Notes under the pieces: generated by a model
The model's input: the letters and a program-made list of their open reading frames with translations, nothing else
Database searches by the model: none
What the model was told of the DNA's origin: nothing
NCBI GenBank assembly: GCA_964610025.1
Contig: CAZSTX010000009.1
Span: 1 to 49,091 of the forward strand
Direction of reading: 5' to 3'
Length of the DNA stretch: 49,091 nt
Source of the DNA: UBA5266 sp964610025
GTDB taxonomy: Bacteria > Bacteroidota > Bacteroidia > Bacteroidales > WCHB1-69
In this document: positions 9,019 through 18,075 of the stretch, in pieces
Position numbering within the stretch: position 1 is the stretch's first letter
How the letters are laid out: each line of letters opens with the position of its first letter
Translations under genes and position numbers: made by a program

Positions 9019-9953
9019 TTAGCAAAAATTTTATCGCCTACTACTAAACGAATCATAAAATTATAATTAGGCATCATTCTTTTTCTCTCTTCTACTTTTA
9101 AATTTATATAAACATATTGCAGTTGAACAACTGGCTCAATAGCAATAGTTTTACCAAAAGGAATTCTTAATCCTAAGCCTCCGACTAAACCTCCTCCTAC
9201 TCCACCTAAATTAGGTTCTATTTCTGTTAATCCGCTGTTAGGAACATAGGTTTTTCCTGCATGTAAATCCATTAAAGTAAACTTTTTATCTTCGACAATC
9301 AAGCCGGCATCTTTTACTTTTAATGAATTGAGTTGAGCTGCTAATTCAAAAAATGGCATTACTTTTCCTTCTGTATAAAAAGCATATTTAATTCCTAATT
9401 CAAAAAAATTACGCATTTCTTTTCCTAATAAACGGTATTTTAGTATTTGAGGGCGTTCATTTCCAGGAACTCCCGAATTGTAGCCAAAAGTAATACCCCC
9501 GGCAGCAGTTAAATGTGCTTGGCTAAAAGACAAAAACATAGCTATGTTTTTATTGAAATGATATAAAACAGAAAAATTGAAAATAAAAGCCATATTATAA
9601 CGCATATTTTTATCTATTTCTCTGATATATACGCCATCTGCATCAAGAATAATATGTTGACGGTCTTTTATTAAATTATCAATTTCTTCTTTAATATATT
9701 TGTTGTTCATCGCTCTATTAATATCAACTTCAGCAGGATTAGAAATTCCATTGTAATAATTAGCAGTAAATTTATTTCCTAAATAAGCACCTGCAGCTAC
9801 AGTAAAATCGAAGCCTTTGTCATAATCAGATGTTTTATTTTCTTTACTTAAGGTATTGATTTGATGGTCAGTTTGCGAATATGCTGGCAAATAAAACAAA
9901 AAACATAGCTCAAAAAAAACAACTAACAAATATGTAAAAAAATTACACTTCAT
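9015..9953 (-). CDS. Predicted outer-membrane beta-barrel protein
   Basis: The 312-residue protein has an N-terminal signal peptide (about 1-27, ending near AYSQ). The mature part is rich in Gly and aromatic residues in alternating strands, for example FDFTVAAGAYLGNKF, MAFIFNFSVLYHF and EPNLGGVGGGLVGGLGLRIPF. The last strands (IAIEPVVQLQYVYINL, YNFMIRLVVGDKIF) end in a barrel-closing pattern. A role as an envelope barrel is inferred from this; no substrate is visible. It follows rpe by 4 bp and overlaps the propeller-like gene by four bases. Confidence 0.65.
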   Translation of the reverse strand: MKCNFFTYLLVVFFELCFLFYLPAYSQTDHQINTLSKENKTSDYDKGFDFTVAAGAYLGNKFTANYYNGISNPAEVDINRAMNNKYIKEEIDNLIKDRQHIILDADGVYIREIDKNMRYNMAFIFNFSVLYHFNKNIAMFLSFSQAHLTAAGGITFGYNSGVPGNERPQILKYRLLGKEMRNFFELGIKYAFYTEGKVMPFFELAAQLNSLKVKDAGLIVEDKKFTLMDLHAGKTYVPNSGLTEIEPNLGGVGGGLVGGLGLRIPFGKTIAIEPVVQLQYVYINLKVEERKRMMPNYNFMIRLVVGDKIFAK

Positions 9954-9957
9954 TATA

Positions 9958-10608
9958 CTAACGTGCTAATTGTGCTATAGTATGTAAAGGATTTTCGGTC
10001 GAAAAGACAGCATTGCCACACACTAACACATCAACACCTGCTTCGATAAGTTGTTTATAATTACTAAGGTCTACTCCGCCATCAACTTCAATTAAAGTGT
10101 TAAGTTTTTTATCGTCAATCATTTTCCTTAGTTTTTTTATTTTATCATAAGTATTTTCAATGTATTTTTGCCCTCCAAAACCTGGATTTACAGACATTAG
10201 CAACACTAAATCTGTTTCTTCTAAAATACTTTCTAAAACATTGACGGGTGTATGGGGGTTTAAAGAAACGCCTGTTTTTACATTCATTTTTTTTATAGAT
10301 TGCAAAGTGCGGTGTAGATGATTACAAGCTTCGTAATGCACTGTTAAATAAGCTGCTTTTGCTTCTGTACAAAAACGTTCTATATAAAAATCAGGATTAT
10401 TTATCATTAAATGAATGTCTAAAGGTTTTGTGGCATATTTTGCTATTGCTTTTAATACAGGAAAACCTATTGACAAATTAGGGACAAAATTACCGTCCAT
10501 AATATCTAAATGAAACCAAGCGGCATCGCTTTGGTTTACCATTTCAATATCACGCTGCAAATTAGCAAAATCTGCTGACAACATAGAAACTGAAATACGA
10601 TGTTTCAT
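9958..10608 (-). CDS. rpe: Ribulose-phosphate 3-epimerase
   Basis: Rpe (216 residues) interconverts ribulose-5-phosphate and xylulose-5-phosphate in the pentose phosphate pathway, feeding the transketolase whose C-terminal subunit lies at the left end of the window. The TIM-barrel signatures are present: SADFANL near the start, HLDIMDGNFVPNLSIG (33-48) with metal-binding His and Asp, MSVNPGFGGQ, and VDGGV near 173. It lies 20 bp after pgk in the same direction. Confidence 0.95.
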   Translation of the reverse strand: MKHRISVSMLSADFANLQRDIEMVNQSDAAWFHLDIMDGNFVPNLSIGFPVLKAIAKYATKPLDIHLMINNPDFYIERFCTEAKAAYLTVHYEACNHLHRTLQSIKKMNVKTGVSLNPHTPVNVLESILEETDLVLLMSVNPGFGGQKYIENTYDKIKKLRKMIDDKKLNTLIEVDGGVDLSNYKQLIEAGVDVLVCGNAVFSTENPLHTIAQLAR

Positions 10609-10628
10609 ACTATCAAATTTTTAAATAA

Positions 10629-11819
10629 TTATTCTTCCATTATATTTTTTATTCCCGGCAAGATTCTACCTTCGCAAAATTCGAGCATAGCTCCTCCTGC
10701 TGTTGATACATAATTGAATTTATCTGCCATCTTAAATTTATTGATTGCCGAAATAGTATCGCCTCCTCCTACTAATGAAAAAGCTCCATTTTCGCTTGCT
10801 CTTACTATAGCATCGGCTATCATAAAAGTGCCATTGCTAAAATTATCCATTTCGAATACACCAAAGGGACCATTCCATAAAATAGTAGCCGATTTCAATA
10901 TAATATCTCTGTATCTCATTATTGTTTCAGGACCTATATCCAATCCTTCCATTCCTTTGGGAATTTTAGAAGTGTAATGCAATCTCCGATAAGCGTTATT
11001 TTCAAAAGCATCAGAAGTAATAGTATCTACTGAATAATAAATATTTACATTATATTCTTTTGCCTTTTTCAATATAGCTTTAGCGATAGGTATCATATCT
11101 TCTTCGTATAAAGAATCTCCTACTTCGCCTCCCATTGCTTTGTGAACAGTATAATTCATTCCGCCACCTAAAATGATATTATCTACTTTTGTTAGTAGAT
11201 GATGAATAATATCTATTTTGGTTTGTATTTTTGAACCTCCCAACACTGCTGTAAAAGGAAGTTTAGGATTTAGCATCACTTTATTAAGATTATCTATTTC
11301 TTTTTGCATTAAGAACCCAAACATTTTATCTTTAGGAAAAAAACGAGCAATAGTGGCTGTAGAAGCATGTTCGCGATGTGCTGCCGAAAAAGCATCATTT
11401 ACATATACATTACCATAAGAAGCTAATTTTTTTGCAAATTCAATATCACCTTTAGTTTCCTCTTCATAAAAACGCAAATTTTCGAGCAATAAAATTTTAC
11501 GTGGAGGCAAATCATTCACTAATCGTTGCGCTTCTTCTCCAATAGCATCGTTTGCAAAAAACACTTTTACATCTACTATTTTTTGCAAATAAGGGAGTAT
11601 ATGTTCTAATGAATATTTTTTTTCTATTCCTTTAGGACGCCCTAAATGCGACATCAATACAACTGCACCACCATCTTTTAAAATCTTATTAATAGTCTGC
11701 AAGGAAGAGTCTATTCGTGTAGTATCTTCTATTTCAAATTTTTCATTTAAAGGCACGTTATAATCAACACGTACTAAAACTTTTTTATCTTTAAAATTAT
11801 AATTTTGTATATGTATCAT
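10629..11819 (-). CDS. pgk: Phosphoglycerate kinase
   Basis: Pgk (396 residues) makes ATP from 1,3-bisphosphoglycerate in glycolysis. Signature segments are VLVRVDYNVPL (15-25), SHLGRPKG, LENLRFYEEE, the hinge LGGSKIQTKI and the nucleotide-binding GGGDTISAI near the C-terminus. Length is normal for the bacterial enzyme. It lies 29 bp downstream of dnaB and 20 bp upstream of rpe, within the long leftward run that starts at lysS. Confidence 0.97.
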   Translation of the reverse strand: MIHIQNYNFKDKKVLVRVDYNVPLNEKFEIEDTTRIDSSLQTINKILKDGGAVVLMSHLGRPKGIEKKYSLEHILPYLQKIVDVKVFFANDAIGEEAQRLVNDLPPRKILLLENLRFYEEETKGDIEFAKKLASYGNVYVNDAFSAAHREHASTATIARFFPKDKMFGFLMQKEIDNLNKVMLNPKLPFTAVLGGSKIQTKIDIIHHLLTKVDNIILGGGMNYTVHKAMGGEVGDSLYEEDMIPIAKAILKKAKEYNVNIYYSVDTITSDAFENNAYRRLHYTSKIPKGMEGLDIGPETIMRYRDIILKSATILWNGPFGVFEMDNFSNGTFMIADAIVRASENGAFSLVGGGDTISAINKFKMADKFNYVSTAGGAMLEFCEGRILPGIKNIMEE

Positions 11820-11848
11820 AGAAATCTTATTTTTTATTTTATTTCAAT

Positions 11849-13402
11849 TTAAAATGGCACTTCATCATCTTCTGGGTAATCGCTTAAACCTGCTGTTGTA
11901 GCAATATTATCATCTTCTTCATTTATGCGCGATGATTTAATACTATAATTTTCGTTCGATAAGCTGCTTAAAGGAGTAAAACTAGAAGGTAAATCAAAAT
12001 AGCTATCATCAAAATCTGTAAACTTTGCAAATTCAGAAATAAAACGTAATTTTATATCTTTTAATGCTCCATTTCTATGTTTTGCTATTATAATCTCTGC
12101 GATACCATCAGAAGAGATACCCGGTTCAATTTCATTAATTTTATAATATTCAGGTCGATAAATAAACAACACCAAATCTGCATCTTGCTCTATAGCTCCC
12201 GATTCTCTCAAATCTGACAATTGTGGTCGTTTCCCAGCAGTATTAGCACGGGTTTCTACAGCTCTACTTAACTGCGACAAAGCAATAACAGGAATATCTA
12301 ATTCTTTAGATAGGGCTTTTAGCGAACGTGAAATAGTGCTTATTTCTTGTTCTCTATTCATTCCTCGCATATCACTTCCAGAAGACATCAATTGCAAATA
12401 ATCAACTATTACACCTTGTATATCATACTGTTGCTTAAATCGGCGACATTTTGCTCTTAATTCAAATATAGACAAAGCTGCTGTGTCGTCTATAATTAGT
12501 TTTGCTTTCTCTAATTCTGTCATTTTATTGACTAAAGTTATCCAATCTGCATCGCTCAAGTTACCACTTTTTAATTTATTCTGATTAAACTCCGATTCTG
12601 CCGACATTAAACGTAGCGCCAAATCTGATGCTGACATTTCTAAAGAAAAAAAGGCAATTGGTTTATTTTGTTCTATAGAAATATGCCGCGCCATAGAAAG
12701 GACAAAAGCTGTTTTTCCCATACCGGGGCGTGCTGCTATAATAATCAGATTAGCACGTTGCCAGCCATTGGTTACTCTGTCTAATTCTGTGAAACCAGAA
12801 GGCAATCCTCTTAATTTAGTGTCTGATTGTTTCGTATTCTCTATATCTTTAAGCACTTCTCGTATTAAATCGTCTATTTTTCTTGAGTCGCGTCTAAAAT
12901 TTTGTTCAGCAATATCAAACAAATTACGTTCTGCCTTATCGAGCATTTCTAAAACGTCTAAAGTAGGGTCATAAGCATCGTGAATTACTTCTGTAGATAC
13001 CGAAATAAGTTTGCGTTGAATAAATTTTTCAGCTACTATACGAGCATGATATTCTATATTAGCAGAAGAAACAACACGATTGGTTAGTAAAGACAAATAA
13101 TAAGGACCTCCTATAATATCTAAATCTTCGTTTTTTCGCAATTGATTAGTAACAGAAAGCAAATCGATTGGGTCTTTTGTCAAAAAAACTTCTTTAATTG
13201 CTTTATAAATTTTCTGATGCGATTCTTTATAAAACATTTCTTCGTGAAGCGAATCAATTACAATGCTAGTAGCATTTGCTTCTAACATCATAGCACCTAA
13301 AACAGCTTCCTCAAAATCAATAGCTTGAGGCAATATTCTACCTTGCATATCCACTTCTGGCAATACTATATTTTTTTGTTTTCTTGTTACTTCTTTTGCC
13401 AT
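11849..13402 (-). CDS. dnaB: Replicative DNA helicase DnaB
   Basis: DnaB (517 residues) is the hexameric 5'-3' helicase at the replication fork. An N-terminal helical domain (about 24-130) is followed by a linker and a RecA-like motor with Walker A ARPGMGKTAF (224-233), SLEMS and the Walker B region VIVDYLQLM. The DLRESGAIEQDAD segment is also conserved. No intein is present. An acidic, Ser-rich tail of about 45 residues ends in EDDEVPF, which resembles the acidic tip of single-strand-binding proteins. The gene sits between lysS and pgk with 30-bp gaps. Confidence 0.97.
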   Translation of the reverse strand: MAKEVTRKQKNIVLPEVDMQGRILPQAIDFEEAVLGAMMLEANATSIVIDSLHEEMFYKESHQKIYKAIKEVFLTKDPIDLLSVTNQLRKNEDLDIIGGPYYLSLLTNRVVSSANIEYHARIVAEKFIQRKLISVSTEVIHDAYDPTLDVLEMLDKAERNLFDIAEQNFRRDSRKIDDLIREVLKDIENTKQSDTKLRGLPSGFTELDRVTNGWQRANLIIIAARPGMGKTAFVLSMARHISIEQNKPIAFFSLEMSASDLALRLMSAESEFNQNKLKSGNLSDADWITLVNKMTELEKAKLIIDDTAALSIFELRAKCRRFKQQYDIQGVIVDYLQLMSSGSDMRGMNREQEISTISRSLKALSKELDIPVIALSQLSRAVETRANTAGKRPQLSDLRESGAIEQDADLVLFIYRPEYYKINEIEPGISSDGIAEIIIAKHRNGALKDIKLRFISEFAKFTDFDDSYFDLPSSFTPLSSLSNENYSIKSSRINEEDDNIATTAGLSDYPEDDEVPF

Positions 13403-13432
13403 AAAATTAAATTTTATTATCTGTTTTTATTT

Positions 13433-15154
13433 TTAGCTATTTATAATCCATTTTTGCACATCATCTAATCGAAGTGGTTGAGTTGCTAATTTAAGTTTTT
13501 TTCGCAATCCATTTAAATCATTAAACAATTTGTTGTCGTTTGCCGATTTTAAACTGTCAATTGTTTGTATTCCTAATTGGCGTAAAGCTGGTATCCATAC
13601 AGAAGGGACGCCTTCTTTTTCAAAATCTTCATCTTTCGCTATCATTGCTTGTTTTTTAGGTTTCATTAATGGAAAAAACAACACATCTTGAATAGATGGC
13701 GAATTAGTCATAAACATCACTAAACGGTCAATACCAATACCTACTCCCGATGTAGGAGGCATGCCATACTCAAGAGCAGTGAGAAAATCTTGATCGATAT
13801 ACATAGCTTCATCGTCTCCTTTTTCTGATAAACGCAACTGTTGTTCAAAACGACAACGCTGATCTATTGGGTCGTTAAGTTCGGAATAAGCATTAGCTAT
13901 TTCTTTTCCATTAACCATTAATTCAAAACGTTCAGTAAGTTTTTCGTTATGACGATGTCGTTTACACAAAGGCGACATTTCAATTGGATAGTCTATAATA
14001 AAAGTAGGCTGTATGAAATGATGCTCGCATTTTTCACTAAATATTTCATCTATTAACTTCCCTACTCCCATTGTATCATCTGTTTCGATATTTAATTCAC
14101 GACAGGTATCACGCAATGCTTTTTCATCCATATCGCTCACATCATAGCCAGTGTGTTGTTTAATAGCATCTAATATCGTTATGCGTGCAAATGGAGCTTT
14201 AAAATCGACTGTTTTATCTCCTATTTTCACTTGTGTTGTAGCGTGTAGTTTAAGGGCTATGCGTTCTATAAGTGTTTCGACCGATTGCATCATCCAATTA
14301 TAATCTTTATAGGCGACATATAATTCCATAGCTGTAAATTCTGGATTATGTGTACGATCCATGCCTTCGTTGCGGAAATTGCGACTAAACTCATACACGC
14401 CATCAAATCCTCCAACAACTAAACGTTTAAGGTAAAGCTCGTTGGCAATACGCAAATAGAGAGGCATGTCTAATGCATTGTGATGGGTAACAAAAGGACG
14501 TGCTGACGCACCGCCTGGTATAGGCTGCAAAACAGGCGTTTCTACTTCTAAATAACCTTGTTCGTTATAATAATTTCGAATTTCGTTAATTATTTGCGTT
14601 CTTTGTATAAAAACATTTTTAATATGCGGATTAACTATCAAATCGACATAACGCATACGATAGCGTTGTTCGGGGTCGGTAAAAGCATCATACACTTTTT
14701 CGTCTGTGTGTTTAACGATGGGCAGTGGATGTAAAGATTTGGCTAAAAGTGTAAATTCTTTTAGATGTATGGTTATTTCTCCCATTTGAGTAACGAATAC
14801 AAAACCTTTAACGCCAATAATATCTCCAATATCTAATTTTTTATAAACCAAATTATAAAGACTTTTGTCTTCGCCTTGGCATATATCATCTCTTTTGGCA
14901 TAAACCTGTATACGCCCCTCAGCATCTTGAAGTTCATAAAACGAAACTGCACCCATAATACGCTGGCTCATAATACGTCCTGCTATACTTACATTTTGAT
15001 AAGCTTCAGGGTTTTTATTAAAATTAGCCAATATATCTGTTGAGATTGCATTGATTAAATACTCATCGGCAGGGTATGCATTGATACCCATAGATTCAAA
15101 ACTTTTTAGCTTTTCTCTCCTAATAATTTCTTGCTCACTTAATTCTAAGCTCAT
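13433..15154 (-). CDS. lysS: Lysyl-tRNA synthetase (class II)
   Basis: LysS (573 residues) charges tRNA-Lys. An N-terminal OB-fold anticodon-binding domain (about 55-150) precedes the class II core with RNFRNEGMDRTHNPEF (motif 2) and GVGIGIDRLVM (motif 3). The core ends near 500. An extra tail of about 70 residues (SVWIPALRQLGIQTIDSLKS, then a Lys/Leu-rich stretch) resembles a helix-hairpin-helix domain and is often seen on Bacteroidetes LysRS. It is the first gene of the leftward lysS-dnaB-pgk-rpe run, with a -7 box 82 bp upstream. Confidence 0.97.
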   Translation of the reverse strand: MSLELSEQEIIRREKLKSFESMGINAYPADEYLINAISTDILANFNKNPEAYQNVSIAGRIMSQRIMGAVSFYELQDAEGRIQVYAKRDDICQGEDKSLYNLVYKKLDIGDIIGVKGFVFVTQMGEITIHLKEFTLLAKSLHPLPIVKHTDEKVYDAFTDPEQRYRMRYVDLIVNPHIKNVFIQRTQIINEIRNYYNEQGYLEVETPVLQPIPGGASARPFVTHHNALDMPLYLRIANELYLKRLVVGGFDGVYEFSRNFRNEGMDRTHNPEFTAMELYVAYKDYNWMMQSVETLIERIALKLHATTQVKIGDKTVDFKAPFARITILDAIKQHTGYDVSDMDEKALRDTCRELNIETDDTMGVGKLIDEIFSEKCEHHFIQPTFIIDYPIEMSPLCKRHRHNEKLTERFELMVNGKEIANAYSELNDPIDQRCRFEQQLRLSEKGDDEAMYIDQDFLTALEYGMPPTSGVGIGIDRLVMFMTNSPSIQDVLFFPLMKPKKQAMIAKDEDFEKEGVPSVWIPALRQLGIQTIDSLKSANDNKLFNDLNGLRKKLKLATQPLRLDDVQKWIINS

Positions 15155-15236
15155 TTTTTATTCTTTTCTGTAATGAATTATATTTAACATAAAATACATG
15201 AATATCAATCTTTTAATAATTGATATAGTTTCTTTG

Positions 15237-15244
15237 CAAAATTA
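15237..15244 (-). promoter_or_regulatory. Bacteroidetes -7 box for lysS
   Basis: The minus strand reads TAATTTTG, a TAnnTTTG match, in the gap between the barrel-gene stop (15295) and the lysS start (15154). It may drive the whole run down to 8209. Confidence 0.55.
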
Positions 15245-15294
15245 TACTTTTTTTTATAGAAACAAAAGATATTTTTAATAAAAAAAATAGATAA

Positions 15295-15873
15295 CTAAAA
15301 AATCAATCCTAAAGATAAAGTAAACATATCGCGATAATGTGATGAAGCTGGCATTACAGGGAAAAAACTTTTGCGATAACCTATATCAACAGTAAAAGAA
15401 TACACATCTACACCCAGCGAAGCTATTGCATCTAAATTATGTTGTTGAAAATGTTTTTTTTCTATTCCTATATCATTTTTTGTTAAACGTACTAAAGCTC
15501 TGTATTGCAATCCTGCCATTGCTCGCAAGGAAAATTTATTTATTTGAAAAATATGAAACCCAGCTTCAACAGGGATTGCCAAATAACTCAACTCCATGCT
15601 TTCTTTAGAAATTGCCGTATCTTGCCATATAAACTTACATTTATTTATATAATAATCGACTGCTGTTTGTCCAAACAAACGATTTCCTACCCTTAATTGA
15701 AAACCAACATTATAATTCAAAGTTTGTTCGTATTTTAAGGAGTTAGAAAAATCTTTTTTATTAGTTGGTACGTCAAAACCAAATCGCACACCCCAATGAA
15801 GCATGTTTTGTGTTGAGGCTACATTTAATATTAAAAACAGCAAAGTAATTATTGATAAACATTTAACTTTCAT
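15295..15873 (-). CDS. Outer-membrane beta-barrel protein (PorT/OmpA-barrel type)
   Basis: This 192-residue protein starts with a signal peptide (about 1-21, ending STQ). Eight or so amphipathic strands follow, such as HWGVRFGFDVPTN, LNYNVGFQLRVGNRLFGQ, LAIPVEAGFHIF, LRAMAGLQYRALVRL and FTVDIGYRKSFF. It ends MFTLSLGLIF, a C-terminal aromatic as expected for BAM-inserted barrels. It fits the small PorT-like barrel group common in Bacteroidetes. No ligand is evident. It is the last gene of the MATE operon, 4 bp after the kinase-like gene. Confidence 0.7.
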   Translation of the reverse strand: MKVKCLSIITLLFLILNVASTQNMLHWGVRFGFDVPTNKKDFSNSLKYEQTLNYNVGFQLRVGNRLFGQTAVDYYINKCKFIWQDTAISKESMELSYLAIPVEAGFHIFQINKFSLRAMAGLQYRALVRLTKNDIGIEKKHFQQHNLDAIASLGVDVYSFTVDIGYRKSFFPVMPASSHYRDMFTLSLGLIF

Positions 15874-15877
15874 AATA

Positions 15878-16504
15878 TTATAAAGATTTTAATTTTGATT
15901 CTACAAAAGATTTAAGGTATAAAGCGCTGCCTTCTATTCCAAGTATTGAAGAGTCGATACAAATATGATAAGAAGAAGAAGCACCCCAGATTTTATTAGT
16001 ATAGTAATTATAATAATGTTCTCGTTTTTTATCTATTTTATTAATCACATGTATGGCTCTTTGTTCGGATATGCTTTCTTGTTTCATTAATAGTTCTACT
16101 CTTTTGTTTAAAGGAGCATGGATAAAAAAATGAAAGCAATTGGGAACATCTCTTAAAATATAATCAGACGTGCGACCTATAATCACACAAGAAGCTTTGC
16201 TTGCTATTTTACGAATAATATTTGCTTGAAATTCAAAAAGTTCTTCTCGTCCCATTAAATATTTATCGTACATATTTAATGGATTATAAGCCAAGGCATG
16301 TAATAGTTTACTTGCAGGTTTTTCGTCTGCTTTTTCAAACAAACTACTATCTAAACCCGTTTCTTTTGCTGCCAATTCTAATAATGCTTTATCGTAAAAA
16401 TCAATTTGAAACAATTCGGCAAGTTTTTTCCCTATATCCAAACCGCCGGCACCTGCTCTTCTACCAATAGTAATAATAATTTTTTTTTCAGTATGTACCA
16501 TCAT
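15878..16504 (-). CDS. Cytidylate kinase-like family protein
   Basis: The open frame could extend upstream, but the ATG at 16502-16504 overlaps the MATE stop (ATGA) and immediately precedes the conserved part, so I chose it, giving 208 residues. IIITIGRRAGAGGLDIGKKL (9-28) is a P-loop-like segment of the cytidylate kinase-2 group, followed by FYDKALLELAAKETG. A middle segment reads SCVIIGRTSDYIL, and later comes FIHAPLNKRVE. The family resembles Cmk but is usually a second copy of unproven substrate. The usual Ser-Arg-Gln/Glu start of the loop is Gly-Arg-Arg here. Placement with a MATE exporter is unexplained. Confidence 0.8.
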   Translation of the reverse strand: MMVHTEKKIIITIGRRAGAGGLDIGKKLAELFQIDFYDKALLELAAKETGLDSSLFEKADEKPASKLLHALAYNPLNMYDKYLMGREELFEFQANIIRKIASKASCVIIGRTSDYILRDVPNCFHFFIHAPLNKRVELLMKQESISEQRAIHVINKIDKKREHYYNYYTNKIWGASSSYHICIDSSILGIEGSALYLKSFVESKLKSL

Positions 16505-17853
16505 TGCATTTCTTTTTTTAATTTGTTTAATTGTCGTGATATTAAAATAACAGCTACAATAGTAGCTAATGAATCTGATATAGGCATGCTTAACCACACG
16601 CCATTAAGTTCCCAAAAATAGGGAATAATAAGCAATAAAGGAAATAAAAATAACATTTGCCGAGAAAGCGATAAGAAAACAGCTTCTCTGGCTTTTCCTA
16701 TTGACTGAAAAAACTGACTTACTACAATCTGATAGCCTACAATAGGGAATGCTAATACCGAAATTTGCAAGCCTTGTTTCGACAAACGCATCAATTCAGC
16801 ATCTGAGGTAAAAAGAGCAACCATAGCCGTTGGGAATAGCTCGCCTAACAAAAAACCTAATGTTGTAAGTGCTGTAGCTATCAAAATAGTATAGCGAAAA
16901 GTTTTCATCACTCTGTCGTATTGTTTTGCTCCATAATTATAACCTACAATAGGTTGCATGCCTTGTGTTAAACCTAATACTATCATTACAAACAACATAA
17001 GCAAACGATTGATAACACCAAAGGCTCCCACTGCCATGTCGCCACCATACATTAATAATTTACGATTAACGATAATAACAATGATAGACGCACAAGCATT
17101 GAGCAAAAAGGGAGCAATGCCGATAGAGATAATGCCATATACAATGTCTTTTTTTAAAACAAAAATAGTTGGTTTAAAATGTATAAAACTTTTTTTATTG
17201 CAAAAATGCCATAATTCAAAGATAAAAGCCGATAACTGAGCCAGCATAGTAGCTAAAGCTGCTCCTGCAATCCCCCATTTAAAATAAAAAATAAAAATAG
17301 GTGCTAAAACTATATTTACAAATACAGATATCAAAACCGTTATCATTGCTCGTTGAGGATAACCAGATGAACGCATCAAGCCATTTAACCCAAAATATAA
17401 GTGCGTGATAATATTGCCATATAATAAAATTTTCATAAAAGAACGGGCATAAGGTAAAGTAGCTTGACTCGCCCCAAAAAAATACAAAATAGGATCTAAA
17501 AAAATAAAACACACCAACGAAAACAAAAAGCCTGTAATAATATTCAGTAAGACTAAATTACCCAATATCTCTTCGGCACTTTTATAATCTTTTGCTCCTA
17601 AACGTACCGACAGCATGGCAGCCGCACCTACTCCTATTAAAGAACCAAAAGCAGCTCCTAAATTCATAAAAGGAAAACTAATAGACAAGCCTGCTAATGC
17701 CATAGCCCCAACGCCATGACCTATAAATATACTATCGACAATGCTATAGATAGAAGTGGCTATCATTGCAATAATGGAAGGAATAGCATATTGCCATAGC
17801 AACTTTCTAATATTTCCGTAACCTAATACTAATGGGTTCTGATTGTTAGACAT
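16501..17853 (-). CDS. MATE-family efflux transporter (MepA-like)
   Basis: I start at the ATG at 17851-17853 (MSNNQNPLVLGYGNIRKLLW), giving 450 residues. The longer frame begins with TTG at 17889, which falls inside the promoter box. Twelve membrane segments are evident. The MATE repeat appears as YAIPSIIAMIATSIYSIVD in the first half, and GLTQGMQPIVGYNYGAK in the second is typical of the MepA/DinF-type subgroup. Such proteins export cationic drugs or metabolites in exchange for Na+ or H+. It heads a three-gene operon with the kinase-like protein and a barrel protein. Confidence 0.92.
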   Translation of the reverse strand: MSNNQNPLVLGYGNIRKLLWQYAIPSIIAMIATSIYSIVDSIFIGHGVGAMALAGLSISFPFMNLGAAFGSLIGVGAAAMLSVRLGAKDYKSAEEILGNLVLLNIITGFLFSLVCFIFLDPILYFFGASQATLPYARSFMKILLYGNIITHLYFGLNGLMRSSGYPQRAMITVLISVFVNIVLAPIFIFYFKWGIAGAALATMLAQLSAFIFELWHFCNKKSFIHFKPTIFVLKKDIVYGIISIGIAPFLLNACASIIVIIVNRKLLMYGGDMAVGAFGVINRLLMLFVMIVLGLTQGMQPIVGYNYGAKQYDRVMKTFRYTILIATALTTLGFLLGELFPTAMVALFTSDAELMRLSKQGLQISVLAFPIVGYQIVVSQFFQSIGKAREAVFLSLSRQMLFLFPLLLIIPYFWELNGVWLSMPISDSLATIVAVILISRQLNKLKKEMQ

Positions 17854-17886
17854 ATATATAATAACATATCTCTCTTTTGAGAAAGG

Positions 17887-17894
17887 CAAAATTA
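17887..17894 (-). promoter_or_regulatory. Bacteroidetes -7 box for MATE operon
   Basis: The minus strand reads TAATTTTG 33 bp upstream of the chosen ATG. It overlaps the alternative TTG start at 17889, which argues against that start. An inverted repeat TACCTA/TAGGTA (17893-17898 and 17918-17923) straddles it and could be an operator. Confidence 0.6.
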
Positions 17895-17975
17895 CCTATT
17901 TTTTCAATACAGATAAGTAGGTATTAGAAAAAAATAACATCAAAAAAACGCATTAATTTAAAAACAATCGATTTG

Positions 17976-18012
17976 CAAGCAATAAACAGCTTTGGCTACA
18001 CTTAGGGTGCAA
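17976..18012 (+). repeat. 37-bp direct repeat, copy 1
   Basis: Aligned without gaps, it matches copy 2 (18395-18431) at 28 of 37 positions. Both begin CAAGC and end AGGGTGCAA. The core CTACrytyAGGGTGCAA resembles intergenic CGACTACGCTCAG-type repeats seen in many Bacteroidetes and other genomes. Confidence 0.5.
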
Positions 18013-18075
18013 GTGCTGTAGTAGTGCTTGATTCGTTGTTTTATCTTGATGTTTTTAACTTTTTCTCTGTATTTA

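Noticed and set aside
16505..16597. Longer N-terminus for the cytidylate-kinase-like gene
   Set aside because: The extra 31 codons lie inside the MATE gene, look nothing like the family, and the ATGA overlap start fits conservation.
17279..17512. 77-codon Phe/Tyr-rich frame inside the MATE gene
   Set aside because: It is an out-of-frame reading of a membrane-protein gene with no start signal.
17854..17889. Longer N-terminus for the MATE transporter
   Set aside because: It begins with TTG inside the -7 promoter box, and the conserved part starts after the internal ATG.
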